DNA of 64,000 nucleotides from Rhizobium sp. S152 (GCF_030380735.1 NZ_JAUDRZ010000008.1:124001-188000); one strand, 5' to 3'; counted from the stretch's first letter, positions 38,228 to 46,799 are shown. Program-made: numbers and translations. Notes: a model not told the origin generated them from the sequence alone.

Positions 38228-38365
38228 ATGTCTTTGACACCGCAGCAATGTCGCGCAGCACGAGCCATTCTCGATCGTTCCCAAGACGACATCGCTCTTA
38301 GAGCTCGGATCGACATCAACGCTTCGCAAATTTTCGAAGCTGGTGACGGCATTGACTTTTCCTGA
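38228..38365 (+). CDS. truncated XRE-like HTH protein (paralogue of 33528-33851)
   Basis: 45 residues (MSLTPQQCRAARAILDRSQDDI, ALRARIDINASQIFEAGDG). It is nearly identical in pattern to the first ~40 residues of the HTH protein at 33528, then stops. It contains the HTH helices but no C-terminal part. It may be a degenerate duplicate or a short competitor of the full-length protein. Confidence 0.55.
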   Translation: MSLTPQQCRAARAILDRSQDDIALRARIDINASQIFEAGDGIDFS

Positions 38366-38404
38366 GAATAAGAACATAAAGTGAACATTCTTTTGGAGGC
38401 TCTT

Positions 38405-38572
38405 ATGACAAGAACTGAAGAAGTGGTCGCAAAAGCTCTCGCAGTCGTAGCGGCATCGCGCGCCGAGCGGGAGAAAGACGAGGAGCGCAGAAAGCGCGTG
38501 TTCGGCAGAATTGAAATGAGCCGACCGCTTCCTGTTCTCAAAGGTCAACAGATGAAATTGGACCTTCACTGA
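38405..38572 (+). CDS. small charged protein of unknown function
   Basis: 55 residues from MTRTEEVVAKALAVVAASRA, with TTGGAGG upstream. A single long charged helix (REKDEERRKRVFGRI) dominates. No family was recognised. It is followed 22 bp later by another small gene on the same strand. Confidence 0.5.
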   Translation: MTRTEEVVAKALAVVAASRAEREKDEERRKRVFGRIEMSRPLPVLKGQQMKLDLH

Positions 38573-38594
38573 TGCAACCGATGACCAATAGGAC

Positions 38595-38792
38595 GTGGCC
38601 TTCGAGGTACAGGTGGCGCTTGCCTGGCATGACGACGATGTATCGGCGACGGTCGCGACCCTACTGGCGGATGTGCGTCACCTCAGAAATCAGCTAGCGC
38701 TTACAGAGGGCGCCATGAGCCGCGGCATGACGCGGGGGTGGAAACCCAAGTTCGAAAGAGATCTGTCTAACGCCCTGATCTCCGTGTGGTAG
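38595..38792 (+). CDS. small helical protein of unknown function
   Basis: 65 residues from a GTG start. The core VSATVATLLADVRHLRNQLA, followed by ALTEGAMSRGMTRGWKP, looks like a structured helical pair. The GTG start and weak ribosome binding site leave the N-terminus uncertain. Function unknown. Confidence 0.5.
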   Translation: MAFEVQVALAWHDDDVSATVATLLADVRHLRNQLALTEGAMSRGMTRGWKPKFERDLSNALISVW

Positions 38793-39001
38793 GTCCAGGA
38801 ACTAACGCCTCAAGTAGTCAAAGCTTCTTGCGCACATCAACGAACGAGCCCCGAAGCGCGGGGCGGAAGGTGACGTTGGCGTTTGCCGATGGTGGCTTGA
38901 TCGAGAGCATTCTTGAACCTGGATCCAGTCTCACCATGAAGCTTGCCACCGGCATCATTGGTGACATCCAGGCGACGACCGACGACGCACCCGAAGAGTA
39001 A
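38786..39001 (+). CDS. possible small beta-rich protein
   Basis: 71 residues from a GTG overlapping the previous gene. The stretch KVTLAFADGGLIESILEPGS followed by LTMKLATGIIGDIQ is strand-rich and could be a small domain. The other strand is also open here, so the call is weak. Confidence 0.33.
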   Translation: MVGPGTNASSSQSFLRTSTNEPRSAGRKVTLAFADGGLIESILEPGSSLTMKLATGIIGDIQATTDDAPEE

Positions 39002-39175
39002 TGTCTCCTCATGGCGACACGCTGATCGGCAGTTCATACTTGACGAGCAGCGTCAGCGAGGCACTTAGACGGTCAGCGATAGTTTTCTGGGGGCAGCGCG
39101 CGGGGTTTCGAACGGATAGTTGTCTGGCGTACACGGACACCGAGTTCGACGCGGTGCACAATCTAGCTGAACGCT

Positions 39176-39655
39176 TCATTCACCGAAAAAAGGCAGCCCG
39201 ATACTGTTGCGGGCGTATATTACCGAACGAAACGCCATTTTGAGAGACGCGGCAGAGGAGCGAATTTCGGCCACCCTCGCCTGATCAGGCGCCCTATTTA
39301 GGACATCGAAATCGTCGCCCGTGCTGGCACGTCGGAAATTGATTAAGTGCGGGTCAATCCGCAATCTTGCGGTAGGCACACGATCCGTGACAAACGTCGA
39401 GAAGTTCGCAAGATCGTGAAGTAGGCAAACGGTTTCGATCGACGATGCGGAGTTCGGGTCGCCGAGGTTTGACCAAGTTTCACCAGCTGCCTTTGCACAT
39501 TGGTCCGCGAGCTGCTCCAGCTCAGACAATGTGCTGTCGATCAGCTTTCTATTGTCGGTGTATCTGGTGGTGTAAGCGAGGCCAACGAGCCCAGCCAATC
39601 CGCTTGCCAGCCCGCCGATTACGGAAATGAAGAACGTGTTTAAGTATTCAGGCAT
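39176..39655 (-). CDS. membrane-anchored protein of the STAS/ATPase module
   Basis: 159 residues. An N-terminal hydrophobic helix (TFFISVIGGLASGLAGLVGLAY, split here only for naming: residues ~7-29) is followed by a cytoplasmic helical domain (LIDSTLSELEQLADQCAKAA). It starts inside the DUF4325 gene's end (8-bp overlap), so the two are coupled. It could anchor the module at the membrane or act as its effector. No recognised family. Confidence 0.65.
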   Translation of the reverse strand: MPEYLNTFFISVIGGLASGLAGLVGLAYTTRYTDNRKLIDSTLSELEQLADQCAKAAGETWSNLGDPNSASSIETVCLLHDLANFSTFVTDRVPTARLRIDPHLINFRRASTGDDFDVLNRAPDQARVAEIRSSAASLKMAFRSVIYARNSIGLPFFGE

Positions 39656-39974
39656 GAGCCGTTTGGTTTACGTATGCCTGAATATCCTGCACGTAGATGT
39701 TGAACGCAGAGGAGGACTTGATCTTAATCTTCTGGGCGAATTCGGCCGGCGATAAATTCAAGCGCCGAACCAGTCCTCCAAACGCCTCTTCGAGAAAGGA
39801 TGAAGGATACCCCCGTGTCCCGTCGAGGATAATCACGATGCTTTGATTCTCTTGTAGCGCAGGGATCAGCACAGCCTCACGAAACTCTTCGCCCGAAGCC
39901 GGGCCATCTGTACGATAGCGACCACCTGGCGTCCTCGAAAAGTCTGCTGCGATGTTGATGATTTTCTCAGCCAT
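39648..39974 (-). CDS. DUF4325 STAS-like protein
   Basis: 108 residues from MAEKIINIAADFSRTPGGRY, as family members begin; an upstream in-frame ATG at 40010 is possible. The core SGEEFREAVLIPALQENQSI, VIILDGTRGYPSSFLEEAFG matches DUF4325, described as a STAS-like domain. STAS domains are partners of GHKL kinases in sigma-factor partner switching. It lies between an ATPase gene and a membrane-protein gene, with overlaps or short spacing on both sides. Confidence 0.8.
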   Translation of the reverse strand: MAEKIINIAADFSRTPGGRYRTDGPASGEEFREAVLIPALQENQSIVIILDGTRGYPSSFLEEAFGGLVRRLNLSPAEFAQKIKIKSSSAFNIYVQDIQAYVNQTAHA

Positions 39975-39991
39975 GATTTTCATTCCGCCGA

Positions 39992-41113
39992 TCACTGTTT
40001 GATACTCCATTCGATCAAAGTGCCGCCTATTGATTCGGCGTGGCTAGTTTCCCTGATCGTTTTTGTCAAGCTATCATACATCGCCTCACCTTTGCCACTC
40101 ACGATACGGAGATAACCCTGGTGGTGGTCGAGGAGGCGCATAATTACAGGCAAACCCCGGCCACGCTCTTTCAACATGATGCGAGACCTACCGTATTCCA
40201 TCGCGGCAGCAATCATCTTTCCGTCATCGGGTCCGAACCCTAAACTAAGCACTTGTCGTAAATGTTCCAATATCCCAGACCGCGGAAGTGTGTGCGGGAT
40301 GCCGACACCGAGATCGAAGACTGCTGCAGTCAATCGTTTCTCTGACCTATCGTATGAACCTGTCATGAACCATGTGCCACTTGGAACTCCGAACCATTGT
40401 TTGGGTTCTGAATAGGCATGATGCACCGCGTTTTTGATAGCTTCAGTCAATCCATCGTAAATAAAGTTATCAGCGTGGATAGCGCCTGCTATGTCTGAGA
40501 GTCCATCGAGAAGCACGCCGCATTTATCCGCCGTCACCATTGTATCGACGCTAAATTTTATGATGCTTACGGAATCATCTGTCCCGACGCCTGCGTGATC
40601 GACGTTAGGCGTCTCGAGAAGGTTGAATAGGCCAAGCTCACCGAGCAAGCGGGCGATCGCAGGATCCCACTCGTGCTGTCGAACGGCTCTTAGTTTAATA
40701 CCCAGAAACTTTTGAAGTCGATAGAGTTCCGCAGCCAATATCAAAGCCGCCCCAGGGGAGATACTTCTCAACGCGGAAAAATCAATTCCAAGTCGCCGTT
40801 TAGTGAAGGCTTCCTCGTTGTATGCGAGCTTTCGGAGTGTGCTGAAGAATGCCGCCACTCTGTCATAGTTACGCCGGAGCGAAAAGTCTGCGGGCGGGAC
40901 GATGAAGTCAAAGAGTTTTCGGCGAGTGCCTCGGCCAGTTCGGAATGTAGGGGCGCTAGTGCCGACGTCAGGCTCTGCCACTCGCGAGTGGTAGGCCGGA
41001 AGCAGCTCCTCTTGTTCCACCGCTGGGCCGGTCGGCCTCATGTGAACTCGTTCATATTGATCCCGTGAACGGAGAACGTGCCATTTTACCGATCTCGGCG
41101 TTGTTCGCTTCAT
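39992..41113 (-). CDS. STAS-GHKL ATPase fusion protein
   Basis: 373 residues from MKRTTPRSVKW; longer in-frame starts would run into the portal operator. Residues ~95-175 look like a STAS domain (LGIDFSALRSISPGAALILA, ARLLGELGLFNLL). A GHKL ATPase follows with N-box LTEAIKNAVHHAY (~220), G1 AVFDLGVGIPHT (~261) and G2 GRGLPVIMRLLDHH (~316). There is no HisKA dimerisation domain and no membrane segment. This resembles an RsbW/SpoIIAB-type kinase or a conflict-system GHKL ATPase rather than a sensor kinase. It leads a coupled three-gene operon opposed to the portal operon. Confidence 0.8.
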   Translation of the reverse strand: MKRTTPRSVKWHVLRSRDQYERVHMRPTGPAVEQEELLPAYHSRVAEPDVGTSAPTFRTGRGTRRKLFDFIVPPADFSLRRNYDRVAAFFSTLRKLAYNEEAFTKRRLGIDFSALRSISPGAALILAAELYRLQKFLGIKLRAVRQHEWDPAIARLLGELGLFNLLETPNVDHAGVGTDDSVSIIKFSVDTMVTADKCGVLLDGLSDIAGAIHADNFIYDGLTEAIKNAVHHAYSEPKQWFGVPSGTWFMTGSYDRSEKRLTAAVFDLGVGIPHTLPRSGILEHLRQVLSLGFGPDDGKMIAAAMEYGRSRIMLKERGRGLPVIMRLLDHHQGYLRIVSGKGEAMYDSLTKTIRETSHAESIGGTLIEWSIKQ

Positions 41114-41246
41114 AACTTTTAACTCTCGACTTTTCTGTGAAGCTGCATGTGCGTCCGGAAAACGCAACGTAAAATTTAGTACAGAGAAGAGAAAAAGCTC
41201 ACCGACGCTTCGTCCGATGGACGGCAGAGGAAAAGCCTCGTCAGGC

Positions 41247-41265
41247 ATTCAACAAAAAGTTGAAT
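41247..41265. promoter_or_regulatory. shared palindromic operator, copy 3, overlapping the portal promoter
   Basis: ATTCAAC-AAAAA-GTTGAAT has exact 7-bp arms identical to copy 1. Its right half contains the -35 box TTGAAT (41260-41265), followed after exactly 17 bp by TATATA (41283-41288). Binding here should directly block transcription of the portal, fibre and protease genes. Confidence 0.78.
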
Positions 41266-41340
41266 TGTTAAAAACTATTCGCTATATACGTGTTGTTAAC
41301 AAATCGTTGCTAAAGTGGATTTCATTTCACAGTGATCCCA

Positions 41341-42908
41341 TGACGCAAATCTACGATTCGGAAACAGCAGAGCTGCTTGGCTATGGAATTGCGGGTGATG
41401 CCTATGATGGTGCCTCGCGCTTCAGCAAGGAACTCGCCAGCTACAGCCCGATGATCAGGTCTGCAGATGCAGATATTTTGCCTGCCAAGCGGATTGCGGA
41501 TGCCCGCACGCGCGATACCGTTCGTAATGATGCCTACGTCGCTAGCGGTGCCACGCTGCGTAAGGACAACATCGTCGGCTCCTACTACATGCTCAACGCC
41601 AAGCCGGTGACCACTGTGCTGTTCGGCAAAGAGGACGACAAGTGGGAAGACGAGTTTCAGGAAGAGGTCGAGGAGAAATTCGGCCTGTGGGCGGAGTCCT
41701 TCGAGAATTGGCCGGACGCTTCCCGTATCAACACACTGACTGGCCTAGTCCGTATGGCGGTCGATCATCACACGGTCCAAGGTGAAGTACTCGCTGCCGC
41801 AGAATGGCTTCGCGATCAACCGCGCATGTTCTCGACCGCGATCCAGATGATCGACGTCGATCGCCTTTCGACCCCGCCCGAGTTCAGCGGCGACACTCAA
41901 GTTCGCGGAGGCGTTCGACGTAATCAGTATGGTGCCCCGCAGGTCTATTATGTCCGCATGGCCCACCCGAGCGACTGGATGTCGCCGGACTCCTACAAAT
42001 GGAAGCCGGTCGATATCCGCAAGCCTTGGGGCCGCCTACAGATGTTGCATATCTATGAGCAGCTTCGCCCGGACCAGAGCCGCGGCATGTCGGCAATGGT
42101 GGCCGCGCTCTCTGAGATGAAGATGACGAAGAACTTTCGCAAGATGGTCCTTCAGAATGCAGTGTTGAATGCGACTTACGCGGCGACCATTGAATCTGAA
42201 CTGCCGACCGAGGCGATTTTCGCTCAGCTTGGCGGTGAAAGCATGACCCCTGAGAAGATTCAGGAGGCGCTTTCCGGATACATGGGCGGCCATTATCAGA
42301 CGCTCGACTCTTACATGGCCGGCGCCAAGAACCTGCACATCGACGGCGTGAAGATCCCGCATCTTCCGCCAGGCACGAAGTTCAAGTTGCAGGGTGCCGG
42401 GCAGGGTGGTCCGCTTGGCAGCGAGTTCGAGCAGTCGCTTCTCCGTCACATCGCGGCTGCGCTCGGGGTCTCTTACGAGCAGCTTTCTCGCGACTACACG
42501 CAGACGAACTACTCGTCGGCTCGGGCTGCGATGAATGAGACTTACAAGGCGATGCTGTCGATCAAGCGAATGGTCGCCGATCGGTTTGCCACCACGGTCT
42601 ACACACTGTGGCTCGAAGAGGCGCTGAACAAGGGTGAGATCACATCGGTTCGTCGATCGATGCCATCCTTCTACGAGAAGCAGTTCAAGGAAGCTTACAC
42701 CGCCAGCGATTGGGTTGGTGCGAGCCGTGGGCAGATCGACGAGCTCAAGGAGACGCAAGCTGCGATCCTTCGCATCAATAACGGTCTCTCCGATCTCGAA
42801 ACCGAAAACGCCAGGCTTGGTGCCGACTGGCGCAAGCGTATGCGGCAGATGAAGCGTGAGATGGAGTGGAAGGAATTCTACAACATCCTGCAGCGCCCTG
42901 GCACCTAA
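41341..42908 (+). CDS. phage portal protein (lambda family)
   Basis: 522 residues from MTQIYDSETAELLGYG; an upstream in-frame ATG at 41217 would lie before the promoter. Portal hallmarks include VASGATLRKDNIVGSYYML, the stem region and EQLSRDYTQTNYSSARAAMN in the C-terminal third. Portals form the dodecameric DNA channel of the head. Here the usual upstream terminase genes are missing. The next gene is a fibre-like protein instead of the expected protease. Confidence 0.92.
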
Positions 42909-42938
42909 CAACCTCTCTCGTAATCAAGGACGCTTTCG

Positions 42939-45191
42939 ATGGCTGAACTTCCTCTCGACCAGGGTATTCCACGCTTCAAGACGAACGAAGACAAATTCAA
43001 CCTCTTCGTGAACGGCACGAGCGCGCAGTTCTATCTCACTCCCGAGAATGACGAGGTGCCATCGCTCCGCAAGTTCCTGGCCGACAAAGACGCTCAGATC
43101 AATGATGCGGCGGATGGGATTTTGGCGGAAGCAGTCGCTCAGGCCGGCAGTGCCTCGTCGAGTGCTGAAGCGGCAGCCGCGAGCGCTCAAGCGGCTCAGG
43201 AGGCTGCAGACGCTGCGGGCGGCTTCGATCCGGCTTCCTATTATCAGAAGACGTACATCGACGATAACTTCTATACGAAGAACACGTCGGACGCGCGCTA
43301 CTACACGCAGACTTATATCAATGGCGTCCTCGCGACAGTCAACGCCAACGTCAATGCCGCGCAGACCGCGGTGGCCGCAAGCGCGTTGCTGATCAACAAC
43401 CTCAATTCCAGTGTGTCCGTCCTGGCGCTCGAAGTCGCCGACCTAAAGGGTGGCCTTGTGGGCATGACCGGTCGTATCGCCGACTCCTACGACGACACGA
43501 CCGGCCTTCAGTTGCAGACGGGCGGACTCGATGCCAACACCCTCCTGCTCATGCACTTCGATGGCGCCAACGGCTCCCAGGTCTTCACCGATAGCTCGCT
43601 CTACAATCGCTCGATCGTTGTCGGCGGCGGTGATCCGAAGATGTCTAATGCGGAGTCGGTGTTCGGCGGGTCTTCCGGTTGGTTCGACGGCACTGGCGAC
43701 GGTCTGTCGATGGGGTGGACATCCGACTTCGCCTTCGGAGCAGGAGACTTCACAATCGATTTCCGCCTCAAGGTCGTTGCGCATACCAGGCAGTATGCAT
43801 CGGTTATGGACATGACGTGGGCTGGAACTGGCTCAATGTTGCTTCAGATCCAGAACGGGAAACTTGCCTTCTATATTCAGAACAACGGCATTGACGTGAC
43901 TGAGACGACGCCGCTCGTGCTGAACACCTGGTACCACTACGCCATCGTCCGACAGAACGGTGTGCTAACGATGTACAAGGACGGTGTGCTGCAGCAGTCC
44001 GTAGCGAATGTCGAGAATGTTACGCTGACGGCTGGCAATTCACTCAGCATCGGATGGGCGGGCGGCACGGAATCCGTTTTGAACGGTTACATTGACGAGT
44101 TTCGCATTTCGAACGTGGCTCGTTGGAGCTCAGCTTTCACCCCGCCAACCGCACCCTACGCGTCGACCGCCGACGGCTCGCAGACTCTCAATGCGGAATA
44201 CGATGCGGCAAACGACTATTTCAAGCCGACGCTCATCGATCAGTCGACGAAGATGCTCCTCCATTTCGACGGCGCCAATGGTTCGAAGGTCGTTACTGAC
44301 GCTGCAAAGCCGGCGCGGCCTGTCACGGTTAACGGTGATGCCCAACTTTCGACTTCGAGATCGAAGTTCGGAAGTGCATCGCTCGTTTGTGATGGCACAG
44401 CGGACTATCTCGCGATCGCCGATTTCAGCGACTTCGCGGTGAACACAGGTGACTACACCTTCGAGGGCTGCTTCTATTTCAACAACTATACCGTTGCGCC
44501 GGTTCTGATCGGTTTCAACACCGCTGCTTCGCAGACGGCGCCGTACATTTACGTCAGCACGACCGGCAAGGTCGTTCTCTATTACAACGGCGCTATCATT
44601 CTGACTTGTGCGACTACAATCACCCTTAACGCATGGCACCACATCGCCTGGGTGCGCAAGAACGGCGTGACCACGATCTATCTTGACGGGGTGGCCGACG
44701 GCACGCTGGCGGATACTCGGAATTACACATTGAACGGTTGCTATATCGGCGCCAACTACGCGGGCGCTGCCAGCCTGAACGGCAACATTGACGAGATTCG
44801 TTTCTCGAACGTTGCCCGCTATTCGGCGAACTTCGTGCCGCCCGCCGCAGCTTTCGACACTGGCGTGAAGCGCAACAACATGACGGTCGTCTCGAAGAAC
44901 TTCGCCGCGGCAGCCTCGCCGTCGAAGGGACGCCTGCTCATCCAGGTTGCCGAGATTGTCGATACGATCAACCCCGCCACCGACCTCGTCGGCGACTTCT
45001 CGCGCGATGGTGGCGCGACCTGGATCACGCCGACGATCTCCGAGATTCTTCCCCCTCCTGGTGGCAACATCCGACTGTTCGAAGCTGTCGGTGACTTCAC
45101 CGGGCCCGCCGGCACGCAGTTGAAATACCGCTCCAAGATCCTCAATAACAAGAATGTCGCCTTGTCGGGTGCCATCTTACAGGTCGCTTAG
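42939..45191 (+). CDS. tail-fibre-like protein with two LamG domains
   Basis: 750 residues. The N-terminal ~90 residues (LPLDQGIPRFKTNEDKFNLF) resemble a virion attachment segment, followed by an alanine-rich coiled coil. Two concanavalin-A/LamG repeats cover about 203-410 and 435-640. Each opens with LLLMHFDGANGS or MLLHFDGANGSK and ends with NGYIDEFRISNVARW or NGNIDEIRFSNVARY. Such domains bind glycans on the host surface. Its place between portal and S49 protease is unusual. Confidence 0.85.
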   Translation: MAELPLDQGIPRFKTNEDKFNLFVNGTSAQFYLTPENDEVPSLRKFLADKDAQINDAADGILAEAVAQAGSASSSAEAAAASAQAAQEAADAAGGFDPASYYQKTYIDDNFYTKNTSDARYYTQTYINGVLATVNANVNAAQTAVAASALLINNLNSSVSVLALEVADLKGGLVGMTGRIADSYDDTTGLQLQTGGLDANTLLLMHFDGANGSQVFTDSSLYNRSIVVGGGDPKMSNAESVFGGSSGWFDGTGDGLSMGWTSDFAFGAGDFTIDFRLKVVAHTRQYASVMDMTWAGTGSMLLQIQNGKLAFYIQNNGIDVTETTPLVLNTWYHYAIVRQNGVLTMYKDGVLQQSVANVENVTLTAGNSLSIGWAGGTESVLNGYIDEFRISNVARWSSAFTPPTAPYASTADGSQTLNAEYDAANDYFKPTLIDQSTKMLLHFDGANGSKVVTDAAKPARPVTVNGDAQLSTSRSKFGSASLVCDGTADYLAIADFSDFAVNTGDYTFEGCFYFNNYTVAPVLIGFNTAASQTAPYIYVSTTGKVVLYYNGAIILTCATTITLNAWHHIAWVRKNGVTTIYLDGVADGTLADTRNYTLNGCYIGANYAGAASLNGNIDEIRFSNVARYSANFVPPAAAFDTGVKRNNMTVVSKNFAAAASPSKGRLLIQVAEIVDTINPATDLVGDFSRDGGATWITPTISEILPPPGGNIRLFEAVGDFTGPAGTQLKYRSKILNNKNVALSGAILQVA

Positions 45192-45198
45192 GTCCTTC

Positions 45199-46464
45199 AT
45201 GACAACTCCGAACGTCCTGCTAGCAAGCTTTGATAATGAGCCAGCCCTCGTTAATCCGGGGATGAGGCAACAATTTGAGGCGTTCGCCCACACCGCTCAA
45301 ACGATACTGGCAAGAATCGAAGGGTCGAGAGATGTGGTGGTGATGCAGGATGACTTCTGGCCGTCCGCCCATAGCTGGCTTGCGATCTACCGCCCTTACA
45401 TCGTCAAGAACGGCATCTTGATGATCCCGGTGAAGGGTGTGCTGATCCACGGCATGGGTTATGCCATCGGCAACTACGCCACCGGCTACGTCTACATCAT
45501 GAAGGCCCTTGAGCGCGGCCTAGCCGATCCGGACGTTAAGGGTATTGCGTTCATCTGCGACTCCCCCGGTGGCCACGTCGCCGGAAATTTCGACCTCGTC
45601 GACAAAATCTACAATGCGCGCGGACGGAAGCCGATGCGTGGGTATGCTTCAGAGAATGCCTATTCGGCCTGCTACTCGATCATTTCCGCGGTTGATCCCG
45701 GCCAGGTTCACGTCACTCGCACTGGCGGTGTCGGTTCGATCGGCGTGGTCACGATGCACCTTGATGTCAGCCAGGCTGTCGGTCGAGAAGGCTTGAAAGT
45801 TACCTTCATCCACTTCGGCAAGCACAAGGTCGATGGCAACGCCTATGAAGCGCTTCCAGCGGAAGTCAAGAAACGCATCCAGGCTCGCATTGATGGGCTT
45901 GGTGAGATTTTCGTGTCCACCGTGGCACGGAATAGGGGGATGGATGCTCAGGCTGTTCGGGACACCGAAGCTCTGACGTTCACCGCTGAAGAAGCCGTGT
46001 CGAACGGGCTGGCCGATACAATCGGATCGCTCGACGACGTTATTGCCGTTTTCGCGGCAGACATGTCCAAACGAAAGGATACCAATATGACTGCCGCAGT
46101 TCGAAGCACAACGAATTTAGCGACCAGAAACCAGGCGCCAATCAATGCCATTCGTCCCCAGGAAGTGGCCGCAGAGCGAAAGCGTATCGCCGGAATTATG
46201 GCGTTGCCCGAGGCAATGACACGGCCATCCGCTGCCATGGCTGCGGCAGTGGATAGCGACATGACGGTGGATCAGGCAAGCGCATTCCTCGCGAGGCTGC
46301 CGGAAGAGCGCCAGGCAAAATCTAGCATTCAGCAAGCCATGGACGACGTGTATGGACCGCGAAGTGAAGCCGCTGAAAGTCGCTCGAAACTTTTGGCGGG
46401 AGATCCGAACACGCTATCCCGTGCCGAGCGCGCGATGCGAGAGGCGGGCTACGAACCGCGATAA
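45199..46464 (+). CDS. S49 family prohead protease with C-terminal scaffold region
   Basis: 421 residues. The SppA/lambda-C-type serine protease domain covers about 60-290, with nucleophile Ser in ENAYSACYSI and a likely general-base Lys in FGKHKVDG. GGHVAGNFDLVDKI is the conserved substrate loop. The C-terminal ~125 residues are helical and charged and would serve as scaffold. An internal ATG at 46087 with GAAAGGAT upstream could give a separate scaffold protein, as Nu3 within lambda C. The major capsid gene that should follow is absent, and the gene ends 136 bp before attR. Confidence 0.9.
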   Translation: MTTPNVLLASFDNEPALVNPGMRQQFEAFAHTAQTILARIEGSRDVVVMQDDFWPSAHSWLAIYRPYIVKNGILMIPVKGVLIHGMGYAIGNYATGYVYIMKALERGLADPDVKGIAFICDSPGGHVAGNFDLVDKIYNARGRKPMRGYASENAYSACYSIISAVDPGQVHVTRTGGVGSIGVVTMHLDVSQAVGREGLKVTFIHFGKHKVDGNAYEALPAEVKKRIQARIDGLGEIFVSTVARNRGMDAQAVRDTEALTFTAEEAVSNGLADTIGSLDDVIAVFAADMSKRKDTNMTAAVRSTTNLATRNQAPINAIRPQEVAAERKRIAGIMALPEAMTRPSAAMAAAVDSDMTVDQASAFLARLPEERQAKSSIQQAMDDVYGPRSEAAESRSKLLAGDPNTLSRAERAMREAGYEPR

Positions 46465-46511
46465 TCCGTCGTAACGGGAGCACAAAGACGGTGGTTTGCA
46501 CTTCGTGTTTT

Positions 46512-46547
46512 TGCGCCCCAAACTGCGCCCCTAAATGTGCCCCAATC
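46512..46547. repeat. three tandem 12-bp repeats near attR, probable integrase arm-type sites
   Basis: TGCGCCCCAAAC, TGCGCCCCTAAA and TGTGCCCCAATC follow without gaps, 54 bp inside attR. Read on the other strand they resemble the TATTGGGCCCCA units at 19096-19119. Confidence 0.65.
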
Positions 46548-46600
46548 ACTCTTCGCGATTGCCTACATTGCCTGCGCTATAGGGATTGCGGAAAAGGATG

Positions 46601-46620
46601 GATTCCCTTCACCCGCTCCA
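46601..46620. repeat. attR core (20 bp)
   Basis: An exact copy of the tRNA-Gly 3' end at 18977-18996, without the rest of the tRNA. It marks the right end of the integrated element. Confidence 0.95.
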
Positions 46621-46799
46621 TTTTCTCAATGTCTGTTATCAGCCCCTGCCGCTGAAATCGTTGGGAGCTAGCCTCCCCACCTCCCTTCGGATAATTGACA
46701 ATCTTCTAATAAACATAGTTAATTTTTAACTATTCTCCGGTACCACGGAACACAGACGGCCCCTTCGTCGTTGTCGGCATGATCAGGAGGAATAGCAGC

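Larger units (their letters stand above)
18977..46620. mobile_element. integrated prophage-like / satellite-like element in tRNA-Gly
   Basis: 27.6 kb bounded by exact 20-bp direct repeats of the tRNA-Gly 3' end. It contains a tyrosine integrase beside attL, AlpA-type regulators, a primase/helicase, a candidate iteron origin, a tape measure protein, a portal, a fibre and an S49 protease, plus many small unknown genes. No terminase, major capsid, lysis gene or CI-like repressor was recognised. Head and tail genes are split and lie on opposite strands. It is therefore a rearranged or defective prophage, or a satellite-like hybrid. Confidence 0.92.

Noticed and set aside
39001..39243. 80-residue plus-strand frame
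   Set aside because: Overlaps the membrane-protein gene of the STAS/ATPase module, with no ribosome binding site or recognisable pattern.
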